Under the pieces are notes generated by a model, which was not told the origin of the DNA, ran no database searches, and saw nothing but the letters and a program-made list of their open reading frames with translations. The translations under genes and the position numbers were made by a program. Below, in pieces: positions 22,746 through 35,082 of a stretch of 64,000 nt of DNA. This DNA is from Galbula dea (lineage: Eukaryota; Chordata; Aves; Piciformes; Galbulidae), in assembly GCA_013399015.1 (NCBI GenBank), contig VWZX01006105.1:124001-188000 (forward strand), in the 5' to 3' direction. Position 1 is the stretch's first letter; each line of letters begins with the position of its first letter.

Positions 22746-22861
22746 TGAGCTAAATAACTGCAGCAACATGAGCTCCAAAACAGCAATTACTAAGCTGTGG
22801 TGCCTTGTGTAAGATTTTGCTTTTATTTATTGTTTTTAAAGCAACTCTCTAGCTATGTACA
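22746..22861. repeat. Duplicated block 2, first copy
   Basis: 116 bases from TGAGCTAAATAACTGCAG to CTCTCTAGCTATGTACA recur at 23998-24112 with about six substitutions and one single-base gap (about 94% identity). The identity is the same as for block 1, which suggests a single event. I recognise no known family in the block. Confidence 0.95.
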
Positions 22862-23695
22862 GTGCAACAATAACAGCCTGATCAAGTAATGTCTGATGGC
22901 AAGGCATCTCAGCTCCACTGTCAATATAGTTAAGTATTTAGCAAGGCAAACACGTCTTTCATGAAGCCAGATTAAAGTGGTGTGCATGGTAGTTTTACCA
23001 TTCTACATACCTTTTTACTCCTTCTAATTGCAAGGAATAACTCATTTTAAACCTAAACTTGGCTCATCATAAACACTGCATGTATTAAATTTATTTTGTA
23101 TTATTATTAGAAAAGCTGTTGATAGTTTTAAAATGCTGAAGGAAAGGGGTAGACAATGCCTGTTCACTGCCATAGTGAAGATCTCCAACCCAAAGGGCTC
23201 TTAGCTCTTTACCCTTGTCATGGTCACAAGACCTAAAAAAAACAATCAAAACCAACCCCACCAAAAAAAACCCCACAGCATATTAATAAAGCTGTTGGAG
23301 GAACTTCTTACCAACATGATTTCTATCATCCAGACTTTTAAAAAGGAGGACAAGAAAGTTGGAGGGCTTCTCCTGCAGTCTCATTTCTTCCTTCCTAGCG
23401 GATGTCTCTGTTCTAAAGTGTGACGTAAAGGTAGCTGTAATTGTGGGTGCTCTCCAGTACTAACTCCACATGTGTCTATTATTACAGTATAGTCTCACAG
23501 TGGCTTCTGTCTCAAGCACAAAGAAGAGATGCAATAAAAACAAACAAGTTTTGTCATGCATAAAAAACTCAATCTAGGGAAATGTTGAGATTTCTGAGAA
23601 AGACAATGAGAAAATTAAGTGACATATGAGTATTCCACTAGTAGTTCTACAAAATGGATGCTGACACCATAAATATAGCTCATTCCCAAAAGGTG
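22862..23695. other. Unique DNA with an A/C-rich tract
   Basis: An A/C-only tract lies at 23235-23278 (AAAACAATCAAAACCAACCC, then CCAAAAAAAACCCCACAG). No gene is recognised. Confidence 0.55.
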
Positions 23696-23776
23696 ACTGA
23701 AGGGGACTGTCTGCAAATTCAGTATCAATATTACATTAAACTCCTAAAATATGATGAGTGAGGTTCAGTTTCTGAG
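23696..23776. repeat. Duplicated block 1, second copy
   Basis: Second copy of 22381-22461, 1315 bases downstream in the same orientation and of identical length. Confidence 0.95.
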
Positions 23777-23997
23777 TTTTTTTCAGGTGTGACTGAAACA
23801 ATATCACAGTGCCAGAAAAGCTAACTAAGTGTCTGGATTCCAAGATGACACATAATTTTTCCAAGATGACATAGTAGCATTAATAGTCTTCAGTCCCTCA
23901 GACAGTGGATTTGTCCTCATTTGCCACATTTCTAACTCTCTTTACTTCCACAACCCAAATACAGAGCCTTCCCTTCTCCCAGTTTCTTGGTCATTCA

Positions 23998-24112
23998 TGA
24001 GCTAAATAACTGCAGTGACATGAGCTCCAAAGCAGCAATTACTAAGCAGTGCTGCCTTGTGTAAGATTTTATTTTATTTATTGTTTTTAAAGCAACTCTC
24101 TAGCTATGTACA
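23998..24112. repeat. Duplicated block 2, second copy
   Basis: Second copy of 22746-22861. The offset from the first copy is about 1252 bases, different from block 1, because the spacer between blocks is shorter here. Confidence 0.95.
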
Positions 24113-24978
24113 CAACCCAAGCCAGAACAAATTCTTAACTGCCTCAGTTATTTTCTAGATGCAGACAGCAGCACCTCTTTAGGACATCCTGCCTTTCAGC
24201 AGCTGGTTTAGGGCCAATGGATCATTGTTGTCCATCGCACATGTTGAACGTTGTTTGGGCTGTGGTGCTTCAACATAACATAAAGCAGGAATTACAGCAA
24301 CATATAATTTACAATGAAGAGTCTATTTTTTACTTTCATATATAGAACACATATAGAATTCTTCCTTTTAAAGTAAAGCTTCCTTGTCCACTGATCACAC
24401 ACCACTAATCACCATCACTTAGGCATCTCAAAGAAAATGATATACCATGTATTAGAAAAACTGACAGGGCAAACGACTGAAATTGAACACATCTGTACAA
24501 ATTGTGAAGAAACTGCAAGACTGTTATACAAACAATAATGATGGCAGTCACATTTCTTTTCTAAAAATGGAATCATTCCCCTGCCATTTACAATACTTCA
24601 GTATTTACACACCTCCACAAATCTTCAAACCACTCTTCCTGAGCAATTCTGAGGTTAAATTCTGTTTGTGGTTCTGTTGTTTTGGAAAGATCAACAGCTA
24701 GTCAAGCACATGACAAAATAACAGCCTGACAAACTCCTTGTATTCAGCAGGATAATAGCACTGAGGAATCTTCTCCTTACTAACAAGGTTATAATCTGAT
24801 CTACATGTGCACAGACCTCTGCTTGCATTTACTCTTTACATTGAGATCTGCTCTCCAATATCCAATTTGCTACCCTTTATATTTTATATTCCATTCTTAG
24901 CTATTAAGAAGGAAAAAATATGGTGTTGTAACTTGTGTTAATGTATATGATTACCATGGTAGTGGAAGCATTTGGTAC
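24113..24978. other. Unique DNA, no gene seen
   Basis: No repeats or exons are recognised before the exon-shaped interval at 24979-25083. Confidence 0.5.
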
Positions 24979-25083
24979 CTTCTTCAAATTCCTGATATGT
25001 ATTGATGCTCTCCATCTGCTGTACTGTTTTGTTCCTCTTGGCTGCAGTGTCACCTCTTCTATTTCCAGTTCCTCTGCAGTAGA
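24979..25083 (-). CDS. Weak candidate minus-strand exon, product not recognised
   Basis: 105 bases lie between an acceptor-like CTTTTATGTTCAG and a donor-like AAGAAG|GTACC. The phase-0 frame gives exactly 35 codons (STAEELEIEEVTLQPRGTKQ, then YSRWRASIHIRNLKK). A second frame is also open and continues past the donor (RNKTVQQMESINTYQEFEEG). No family is recognised and the pyrimidine tract is short. Two open frames in 105 bases is compatible with chance. Confidence 0.2.
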
Positions 25084-26999
25084 CTGAACATAAAAGTCTA
25101 AGTCATCTCCACAACCAGTCAGATAAAGACACAACAGTTAGCCTGCTAAAATAAGGGGCTTCTTCTGGAGTGGAAAGCATTTCAGCTGAAAGCCAAGAGG
25201 TAAGATAAAGGCAGGCCACAGTTTATCCATCTTCTGCCTCAAGTAGGCGCCCTGCTTTGCCCTCTTAGAGACATGCAGCTTCCCATGGGGCTCTGACATC
25301 CTATTTTCCTAGGGTACCTGCAGTGCAGGTAAATTACTGTCACAGCAGTAAGGTAATTCCCATTTCCACACTCTTCTAATCTGCCTCTGCCTCATGTTCA
25401 CTTCAGCTCTTTATGCTGATTTTGAGAGAGTAATTCTTTCCTTTTTATGCCAGCTGAGGGCCAGGCTCCACTAGCCTCTGAGTTTATGGTTTACCATTTC
25501 AGTGAAGCTCAGGTTCTTTTTTGTTTATAGCACAGAATGCACTGTCACCTGTTGAAAGAATGACTTAGATCCATACACAGGAACATCCTGGATATTTCCA
25601 CCAAGCTCAGCATATTGCTGTCATTCTAGCATAGCATGACTGTTGTAAATGACTACTCAGACACAAGACAGTGAGAAATCTCATACTAACACGCAAAAGG
25701 AGAAACACACCTGTGCCTTTTACAAGGATGTACACTATTGACAGCTTGTTACCAATAATAATGTAAGAGACCCAGTGCAATCATATTGGACATCACCAAT
25801 TGTGGTTTCGGACAACAAAATAACTGAGTAGCTCACATTCTTTGATGGCAAACATTTTCCTGAAGCAAAACTATAGTCCTAACCTTTCTAAATAAGAAAC
25901 ATACATGAAGAACAATTTATGAGGCTTCTACTAGACTCAAGGCCCACAATTTTTATTTGTTTGGTTGGCCTGTTGGGATTTCTTTGTTTGTTATGGAGAT
26001 ATATTCTTTCTTCAGAGAGAGAGCAATATAGTTAAAAACAAAGGATATACTGTTGCTATCAGATCTAGCCTGAATATCGTTCAACTAACATTAGTTATTA
26101 GGTCAGAAATAAAACTCACTCTGTTATTAAATTCATATTCTACCACAAATGCTTTGCTAGTAAGAGAGCACATTTCTTCATATGGCAGGCAGGAGCTGAG
26201 GAGAGGCAATGGTGAGGCATAATAACAGTGGAATCTCATTTATCCTAAAATATTGCATAAAACTTAGGCTGTAATTTTCCTTTGCCTTATTGAACTGTTT
26301 TCCTTTAAATTCCCAAGAGCAGCCAGGTGAATCAGGAAAGCATGAGAATGAAAATTAAACAGATTTCCTTTACTACACTTCCACTCAGGTGAGGGGGAGG
26401 GATTAAAAAAAAACAAAAAAAACCAACAAAACCCAAACAGTTATTTTAACTGCATTGTTGGAGGGATAGAAGAAGTTGATCAGAGTTGATGCCTTTTCAT
26501 TTACAGATTACTAGCATCTTTAACAAGTGTAGAGAACAGTCTGATTATGGGTCTGTCAAAATGGCTGACACTATTTGGTAAAGATTAATTACAGAAGGAG
26601 AAAAAGGGAAAGTAAAGGAATGAAGATATTGGATAACCCAGCATGTTCCACTGAAGCCAACAGATCCGAGGAGGCAGTTTAGGATGCATAGTTTCCAATT
26701 CTTTGTTTCCTGTTTTTTTTCATGCATTGCCTCATGAAGTAGCCATTACTAGCAACTCATAAGTGCTGTGGGATGATTACATGACAAATCAAGATCAGGT
26801 GAAATAATATACAACATTTGCCAAAACATAATTTCACTAATCCAGAAATTCTTTGTGGATTTGCACTGAACAAGAGGAGTAAGGGTTTGAGAGCTAGCTG
26901 CTGATAATGCTGCTATCTATCACTGGTTTTCTACTCTCTTCCAGCAATTACAGATCTCCCCAGACACAGGAGGCTGGTTCATTTCTGCCCCTCATTAAG
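25084..26999. other. Unique DNA with an A/C-rich tract, no gene seen
   Basis: An A/C-only tract lies at 26405-26440. The plus-strand frame at 25965-26222 has no recognisable features. Confidence 0.5.
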
Positions 27000-27068
27000 C
27001 ACAATTTGAATCCAAACCACTCTTCTCCAAAGAGAATGCCCTAGACACTGAACTAGGCATTGAGAGTA
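27000..27068 (-). mobile_element. Degraded tRNA-like SINE piece
   Basis: On the minus strand TAGTTCAGTGTCTAGGGCAT resembles an A-box tRNA head (TAGCTCAGTGGTTAGGGCA type), and TTTGGATTCAAATT at the other end resembles a B-box. This wording is typical of old amniote tRNA-derived SINEs. It is heavily diverged and has no clear ends. Confidence 0.4.
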
Positions 27069-27122
27069 TTCAACCACTCTTTACTGTTATTTTAACATTC
27101 CTTGAGTTCACAAGAAAATAGC

Positions 27123-27252
27123 CCCATAGCCTAGTGGCTACTGAGCCTGTAGGCTACCTCAGATCAGCCACTGTTCTGAATGAGTCATAACATGACCTGA
27201 ATGGGGTTCCTGCATTTTCCAAGCAAATGTCTTAACAGCAGACTGTTAATCA
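27123..27252 (+). mobile_element. Degraded amniote SINE with inverted tRNA-like ends
   Basis: The start ATAGCCTAGTGGCTACTGAG is A-box-like. The far end, read on the minus strand, again resembles a tRNA head (TTAACAGTCTGCTGTTAAGA, then GCAGGAACCCC as a B-box-like part). Inverted tRNA-like halves are a feature I recall from old sauropsid SINEs, but I cannot name the family with certainty. Confidence 0.45.
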
Positions 27253-27331
27253 ACTTAAACACTGGCTTCCCCAACCTGTTTCTCGTGGTGCTTTACAATA
27301 ATTGGTTATTCATCAATCCAGTGAGTAAATG

Positions 27332-27455
27332 ATGGTTTACCCCAGTGGTTAGGGCATTGCTTTAAGAACCATGACAAGTGACTTCTCATCCTCCTCCACT
27401 GATTAAGTCACTTATGCAATTGAAAGAGGAATGACTTAAGAGCATTTTTACAGGA
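27332..27455 (+). mobile_element. Degraded tRNA-like SINE piece
   Basis: TTTACCCCAGTGGTTAGGGC is a good A-box-like word, followed after about 25 bases by a weak B-box region and a CACTGATTAAGTCACTTATG stretch reminiscent of the AAGTCACTTAA word of MIR-type SINEs. It is strongly diverged. Confidence 0.45.
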
Positions 27456-27649
27456 TATCTTAACCAGATGGCTTACATTTTCTACTATGATTAAGACACA
27501 AGAATTCAGTCTCCATTAGGAGAAAATGGGGACTGTCTCCCACACTGAATAAATGTTCAATACTTAAGACAGACAAAGTATGGGAGAAGGAAGAAGGGTA
27601 AAAAGGAGGTAATGATGGAAAGTGACCCTGTATTAAGTCAGATAAACAA

Positions 27650-27722
27650 TAGTGTTAAATGTGGAATTAAAATTCAACCTCCTGGCAGCCAGGACACAGT
27701 GTCAGTTACTAGACCACCTTGC
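27650..27722 (-). mobile_element. Degraded tRNA-like SINE piece
   Basis: On the minus strand GGTGGTCTAGTAACTGACAC is an A-box-like head and GGAGGTTGAATTTTAATTCC is a B-box-like part at roughly the right spacing. The head resembles the tRNA-Glu-like head at 5065-5132, but divergence is too high to claim the same family. Confidence 0.4.
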
Positions 27723-28786
27723 CTGCCCTCTCTTCATTTGCTGCTGTTTTCCCTAGCTTGTCAGGACATGTTCATCAAGCCATTCCACATCACCTAGCTT
27801 TAGAGCCCAAACATGCATTGGCAAAGTGTCCCTGAGCTCCATTTCTGGTCAGTGGACACTTCTCTTCCTCTCAGCCTGGGACAGGTTTTGAGATGGTTGA
27901 GGTTACACATCCCCACAGATTGCATAGTTTTTGATTATAAGAGCAGCTTAAGTTGATAAGACTAGACTGGGAAAACTGCTTTTCAAATGCCTGAACTACA
28001 CAAGGGGAACCTTCATAATACAGCTACCCTGGCCAGGGACTACACCTGCTTGTTCTACAGAGACACCATAACAGCTACTACCTATTTCAAAATCCTCAGA
28101 AAAATTTAGTATGTACACATTATTTTCACCAGCTTTTCAGACATAGTTAAATTCACTTGTAAGTTTCTCTTACTCTTCAGTTATTAAGAAACCCATCCTA
28201 TATTTTTTACATAAGTTTGAGTTAACAACAGAGCTAAGCTTCCACAAAACAGTTAGCAACCCTAACAGCTGGCTTTTTTAATGGCATCCAAGACAAAGAA
28301 TAGGAAATGTTTCAGTGATGCTGACCAAGATGATGTGCCATCCCTTCATGAATAAAAGAAAGGGAAAAGCACTCCACAACTGAGCATACTCACCAGCTGG
28401 AACGGAAGGAGAGCAAGCAGGCAGGTGCAAAACACCCATTTTGGAGCTCTAGACAGTTTTCTCTGTATTCCAAAGGGCCAACACCAGAACAGCTTTCTGT
28501 GAAAAGAGACAAATCTAGATTTAATCCAGAAGTGACTAGTCAATGAAGAGGGACAGTATCCAAACTCCCACATTTTTAAGGATTAGGCCCTTCACACACA
28601 CTCTGTTTCTCAATATTGTTCTCTGTAATAAAAACTGAGATTGTTTTCTGAACAGGACGCCAGCTGCTTCCTGTTCATGCTACTAATACATAACACTGCC
28701 ATTGTATCAAATCAAGGGATCCTCACTCTGATCATCAGCCAGCAGAACAAATGCACTATATTAAGTAAATCATCATAAAAGGCTAC
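27723..28786. other. Unique DNA, no gene seen
   Basis: No exon is supported. The minus-strand frame at 28346-28573 has no recognisable features. Confidence 0.5.
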
Positions 28787-28868
28787 AGCTTCAACTGGTG
28801 TAATTCAGCCCAGTCACACTGACTTCAGCAACATTTTACTCCTTCTTAGGACCTAATCCACATTGAAA
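28787..28868. repeat. Degraded palindromic amniote repeat, partial
   Basis: AACTGGTGTAATTCAGCCCA and CACTGACTTCAGC, then TTTACTCC, match the words GGTGTAA, CACTGACTTCAGTGG and GTTACTCC of an old palindromic repeat found widely in birds, turtles and crocodilians. Only fragments remain. Confidence 0.4.
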
Positions 28869-29184
28869 TTTATCTTTCACATGATGAACTAATAGACTAC
28901 TTTATACTTATACATAGGAAACACAGTTCTATAGGTTATGCACACAGTATGGGCCCTGCAGTTAGTCACACTTACTGGTTATGACCTTTCAGGCGTACTT
29001 GCAGTGAAAACATAATCAGCACAAAGTTCCCTGTAGCATGAGCTGAGTATTGCTCTACTTTGCTGCAAAGGAGCATTCTCCAACCTTCTGTAATCCTTGC
29101 TGTGAGCATCCTTTCCCTCCCAAGAGACAACCTTCCCCAAGAAGCAACTGCCTCATTCCACGCAGTTCAAACCTGCTGTTACCA

Positions 29185-29282
29185 TGCTTAATATTTCTGA
29201 CTTGATTGGCACCTCTAGTAATTGAACTCCAGTCTCCTGAGTGCAGCAAGATCTATTCATTAGCCTCTGTTGTGTTAGGACA
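29185..29282 (-). mobile_element. Degraded tRNA-like SINE piece
   Basis: On the minus strand AGAGGCTAATGAATAGATCT resembles an A-box head (GTGGCCTAATGGATAGAGC type) and CAGGAGACTGGAGTTCAATT is a good B-box-like part (GGAGACCTGGGTTCAATTCC type). Spacing fits a tRNA-derived SINE. This is the clearest of the tRNA-like pieces in the 27-29 kb cluster. Confidence 0.5.
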
Positions 29283-30968
29283 CTGCACCAACCCTCATTA
29301 TTTTTCTGTCTTAAGAGGAAAAAAATAAGCCATGAATACAAAGTTATGTTGTCTTACAAATCATATAGTTTTGCTCTTGGATTAACTTTATAAAATTAAA
29401 TATAATATTACAGATAAAAGTTGTTTCTATCAGGAGCAGTGCAACATGGGATATGGCACCTCCGGTTTGACTGCATAATGTTATGTATATCTAAAATCTG
29501 AAATAGATCAGTATCAGCTATACAAGAAGAGTTTCAGCAAAATATTTGCAGTCTTCTTTTTCCTTTTTTCCACTTTTTATGGAGTTATACTCTACACAAA
29601 GTTGCTGATTGGAGTCTATATGTGGCAGAATGCTATGTAGGTGATGAAAAGACCAGAAGGTTTCCTCTATAAGGAATAACAGATAAGCTTCATATTGCAG
29701 CTTCCAACTGCCTAATTAGATAAAAACCTTATATAATACATATCTTTTAGTAGCTTTGTAAAATTATTGGCTGCAGGAGGAAGAAAGGAATCATTTTGTT
29801 GTGATAATTGGAAAGTACACAAAAAAAGGTAATTTTTTTTTTGCCTGACTTACTTTTCAAGCATGTTATATACTACATCTCATATACTACTCTCCCTTTC
29901 CCACATCAAGTTCAGATTAGATCGTTTTCCTAAAACCTTGTTTTCTTAAGAAATGAGGTTAAAACTATTGATTGTCTGTCTCATCCATCAACCTTTGTCC
30001 ATGCCATTTTATAAATGAGGTAGGTACCCCATGGAAAACCATTCTATGTGATCATGTAATGGTTCTCACAGTACATGGGCCAATGGATAATGCCTGTAGG
30101 CATCAGACTGAGGCGTGTGGTTGTCATGATACTGATGCATTCACCCTTCTGATTATGTCATTTCACAACTGTAATTTGTTTTAAATTTAATCTTCCCTTA
30201 ATTTATTTTTGGGTATGCTTAATCCAAACACCTACACTCCTTCTTGTATTTATTCTGCATTTTTAGGTTAAACTGATAACTTGATGCACCAGACCACACT
30301 CAGTGCCAACAGTTACATATTCCCAAAGCGTGGACACTAATGCTCCTGTAGCTTCCTGAGTTCTTTTTGCCCTTTCACAGTCTCATCATCATGTGGGATA
30401 TATAATGGCAAGTAGCTCCACAACTGGTCTCTCTGGCATGGGTTGACTATGCAACCTTTGTTTCACAAGTTATACAGTTCTCTTCAACATCCTGCTGGGA
30501 CCACTGCAAGCAAGACTCCTGTGTGAGCAGACTGGTTATTTTCACATCCATCAGCTTTCATTCTTTTTGTTGGCCAACATGCCTGCTACATAAATAATCA
30601 TGGTTTAAGAATAGAACTAAATTCTATTCCTCTCTTTGACATACTGAACTAACTGCAAATGTTCTCAGTTCAGCTTTTTAGAACCCCTTGGTAAACAACT
30701 TAAAAAACAGATGTGACTCAGAAGGGACATTCTCATGTAAATATAAAATACATAATTCAAACTATGATGTTACATCTCAGTAACTCACAACCATATGAAC
30801 TTGACACTTTGATAGCAACAACCATGACCTGACAAATCCTACTGTGTAAATTTGCATAAAATTGAGTATATTACAGAATCTTAAAGTCAGTCACATTATA
30901 ATAATAGGACTTTATTCTTGAGCCCAGTACATAACACACAGATTTTCTAAAGAGCCTAAGGAATGTAG
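29283..30968. other. Unique DNA, no gene seen
   Basis: No recognisable gene or repeat apart from short A/T runs. Confidence 0.5.
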
Positions 30969-31012
30969 GTGCATAAGCCCTACTGAAGGTCAGTGGGATT
31001 TCCATGGCTAAA
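30969..31012. repeat. Fragment of an old amniote repeat
   Basis: CTACTGAAGGTCAGTGGGAT, then TTCCATGGCTAAATCCCTAA, recalls the CCATTGACTTCAATGGGATT and TTAAATCCC words of a common old sauropsid repeat. Very short, so low confidence. Confidence 0.3.
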
Positions 31013-34000
31013 TCCCTAAGGCATATTGGAATAAGTCCTTTGCAATTATTAATTAAGGTAGAAAATACAATTATTCACTTCTGTATTTTAATGTTCACTT
31101 TGGATAGAACAAGCCACATTTGAAGTGATCCTGAGTCACACCTGCTTGCATAGCTTTCCAGTGAGGCAACATGTGACAGTTGTCATCCCTAATAGGAAAA
31201 GATCATCTAGTCTGGCTGTGGCTGTTTATTTTTTATTATCTTTGTTTCTCTTCTCTTGCTTTCTTCTCTTTATGTTCAACATCTCCCATTGTCAAGCTAA
31301 TTTTCTCCGTGTGTGTTTTGATATACACAGTGTTTTTCTTCTTGGACACAAGCTCTTTTCTCTCTGCATCATCAGGCTGAATTCAAAATGGATTAGTGAC
31401 TTAGCTGCCTCTCTCTCCAAGCTGTATTTATTATGATGACAGCACTTGGGTTAACTCCTCATTTTCAGATAGAACAGAATAAAAATTAAATGCACTTGTT
31501 GACCAGGCAGCTACACTAGGAAAGTTTTCCTCTCTGGAGGAAATACCAAGTCCTGGGGGAGAAATCCCCAACTGGACACCTATGTGAGGCCCTTAGAGAC
31601 AGTAAACACAGATACGGCACAGTGCTGCAGATGGGCTCCACAAAGAGATGTGCACCAGCCAGGAGCTGCTTGGACACAGTGCTTGGTGTTAAGCTTTGGA
31701 TTCTAGAGGAAGAAAATGATCACTGTTTCAGTCCACAAATGCATCAGAGTCCAGATGTATGATTGTTATTCACTACAGTGACACTGAACAGGCTTTGAAA
31801 TTATTTTGAATATTCAAAACCAAACCAAACCAAACAAACAAAAAAACCCCACAAGAACACAAACAAAAAGAAGCATTTGGTAAAATATGATCTTAATATT
31901 TGGACCCAGGCTCTCAAAGATATTAGCCATCTAAGAATCAAAGCCTCAGTGGGTTCAAGCTCCTTTACCACTGTAAAGCAGTGAGATTTAATTGCTTTAT
32001 GGCTGCAAGATACATACCAGTCCCTATAGGAAACTGCAAGTGGTATTGCAAAAGATTAGCCTTATTTGGTTTTGTTTTCTTTTACACAAAGTAACATAGC
32101 TGCTGAATCATTATTAATAATTGTTTATGTTACAGTAATGCCTTAAGCAATCCTCCAGGACAAATACTAAAAAGGATTAACTCTGAGCAATAGCTCCAGC
32201 AGAGCAGGGGGGGATTTTGCTTTCCCTGGACCCTGAGCTTCTTGCACCTGCAGTTGGGTTGCTCCTCCAAATTACATAACCACACCCATTTTGCAGCTCC
32301 TGAACTGCGTGTGCAACGTGGGGTGCTGCTAAGCAAGTGGTGCTACCATTCTCTAGTCTGCTCCTGAAATCTAGTCACCCCCCAGCTCCATAACTCCCCA
32401 AGAGATCTGACAAGGAAAATAAAGCAAACCTGGCAGGCGCTCAGCTATGTTAGTCAATCTGAATAATTCCCTACGTTTGGTATCAGGCACCGTGCAGCTC
32501 CCACTCACCTCAGTAGGAGGGAACTGGCCCTGCTCATTGCCCAATTTATCAACATGATACATGGAGTCTGCCTGGAAGCTAAACAAGGGGACATATTGTG
32601 GTGACATATGAACTCTTTTCAAGTTGTGCATCCTAGGAGATAGATTACATGGTGAACGTGTGCAGTATGCCTCTTCCAGCTCGTGCTTCTACGCTGAACT
32701 GTGATGTTCTTCCTGAGGACAAGCTGCATTTTATCTCACAGATAAAGCTGGCTTCCCCTTCTGGGGAGCAACTCAGAATTCAGTTGCTTGAGGTCCTTGA
32801 AAAGTGCCTAATGAGAAGAAACGTGTAACCCTTTGCCTGGTGGGATTTTGTGTTGCCTTTCTGCTAGGGAAGAGATGAAGTGGTGCACTTGTATTCAGAG
32901 AAATGCAAAGGAAAAGGAGCAAGCCCAACAGTGTAAAGCTGTCCCTGTCCCTGCCTGCTTCCTACCAATACTGATTGCAAAGGCTGTTTGAAAACACTTT
33001 GTTCCATGCTTCCACTCTAATTCACCATTACTTGGGAGAGAAGCAAGAGCAGCCAACACACAGTAATTTTTAAAAGGCATTAGGAGTAATATTGTGACAA
33101 ACAAGTCAGCAGCAATTCACCACCTCCAGACACAGAATGGCAGAAGTGTGCCCATCAAAGAATAAAAAAGAATTTCTGGACTTGCCATCTCCACTGTAAA
33201 GTATGAAGGTAGGGAATATCCAGGAGCCTAAAAGATGCATAAAGACAGCCTCCCATCTCCGAGCTGAATTGATCTGAGGACCTCTGCACTCCTTCTGCCT
33301 TTGAAAAACACCCTCCTCAAATGTAGCTGATGTTAGAATTATCAGTAAATCAGCACGTACTTGGACTGTAGTACAGCTGAAAACAGTTTAATCTAAAGAT
33401 AGTAATCTTTTAGTAGCATCTTTCCAAATGATCTGTTCTCTTGTCACTGATATGTTGCCATATGTTCAAAATTCATTACAAATATTGATGTCAAGCTTGA
33501 GTCACCTGGATGAAGAAAACAGGTTGACATGGGAGTTTTTAAGAGATACATTCACTAAAAAATATGGTCCTCTAAATAAATATATGGGGAACATATATAT
33601 AAACTAGATAGCTGTACTAACAAAGAGGTTGGCACTGGCTATACACTTGTCAAAGTATGAATGAGGTAGAATTAAAATGCAAGCACCATAATTCAGCCAA
33701 TTTCCTTCACATCACTCAAACCAAAGCTACCTTGAGCTTGTACCTGACCTCGTCAATCCCAGGAATAGGCAAAAACCCCATATCCTGAGACCTCAACTCA
33801 CATCAGTACTGTACATCAGGCTGCCTACAGCTCCCCTGAGGTCTGGTGCTCCCTGAGGCTGGGGTCTTACTAGAAAGGACATTTTGGCTCAAGGGTCAGA
33901 GTTGCTTAGGCAGCTGGATGCTATCATCAGGCACAAAGAATCCAGGCCTGTCTATATGGAATATCCTTGTGCCTTACAGCATACAGTTCAGCTTCTCAAC

Positions 34001-35082
34001 AGCTTAGCTCCTCAATAGTAACAGGCTAACAGGTTGATTCCTAAATTTGGCCCTGCAGGGCTTCAAGGAAAAAGTAAGATAGATTTGTGGTGGCTTTTTT
34101 CTGCTCCAGTGTCATGGTTGCTGCAATGCAGCTTCATCCATACTGTGCTACAACTACATGACACAAGCAGATTAAGTAAGTCTTTTAGACTAGAGATCTT
34201 TTTTTAGGCTCTGAAGCCAAATGGCATGCCTCAGCCTGCATTCATACACACTCAAGACACCCCAAAACAGGATGGCCATATCCCAATGGCTTTTTGCAGA
34301 TAATTCTGTTCCCATCCGTCCCCAGCTGAGATAATGTGCTGGTTAAATCCATTACAGAGACCCTGCTGTCAGTTTAAGAGTGGGCAATCACATACCAATG
34401 CTTGAGCATAAACTCCCAGACCAAGTTTGTTTAACAGCATAGGTGTAGCTCCTGTGTCCACACCTGCCCAGGGAGAGAGGAACTCAAGATATCCACTGTT
34501 CTGGGCTGCCAACACAAGGTCTCACCTGAGCATGCTGCACCCAACATCTCAGGAGCAAGAACTTGTGTCCATTTTATGGTCATATATACACCCCCACACT
34601 GTGCTCAGGAAAGCCTTCCTGTCTTCTAATGATGTGACTGATAAGGTGAGATGTAGAAAGTGGTTTTGGCTAGGACTGGCTTTAGTCTGTAGCAAAACAT
34701 TCTGAAAGCAGCAAAAGAAATGGGCTTTCTGCATAATAGCAATACATATCAGAGCAGCCTAAAGGATTAATGAAACAGAAGACAGTTTTGTTACTTTGAT
34801 ACACATCTTCCCATGCAGCATTTTAAATCAGCCTCCACAAAATCTGAAAACACACTGTTTTGCTCAGAACCACAATACACACAAAAAGGAATATGTGATG
34901 TGATTTGGAGGGACAATACTAGGTTGGAGAATATTTCTCTTACAGATGCAATCAATGCCAATTTTGTGTATCTTTCTGCCTGCACAGACAAAATAATTAT
35001 GAGTCTACAGCATTCTGCAGTAATGATCATTAACTGCAGTAGCAATATTACAGGCTCTAGGGCCTTATTGTAATCTTCCTCA
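31013..35082. other. Unique DNA with an A/C-rich tract, no gene supported
   Basis: An A/C-only tract lies at 31815-31870 (repeated AAACC/AAAC units, then AAAAAAACCCC). Open frames at 31125-31436, 32371-32631 and 34427-35073 have no recognised features and are open on both strands in places. Confidence 0.5.
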
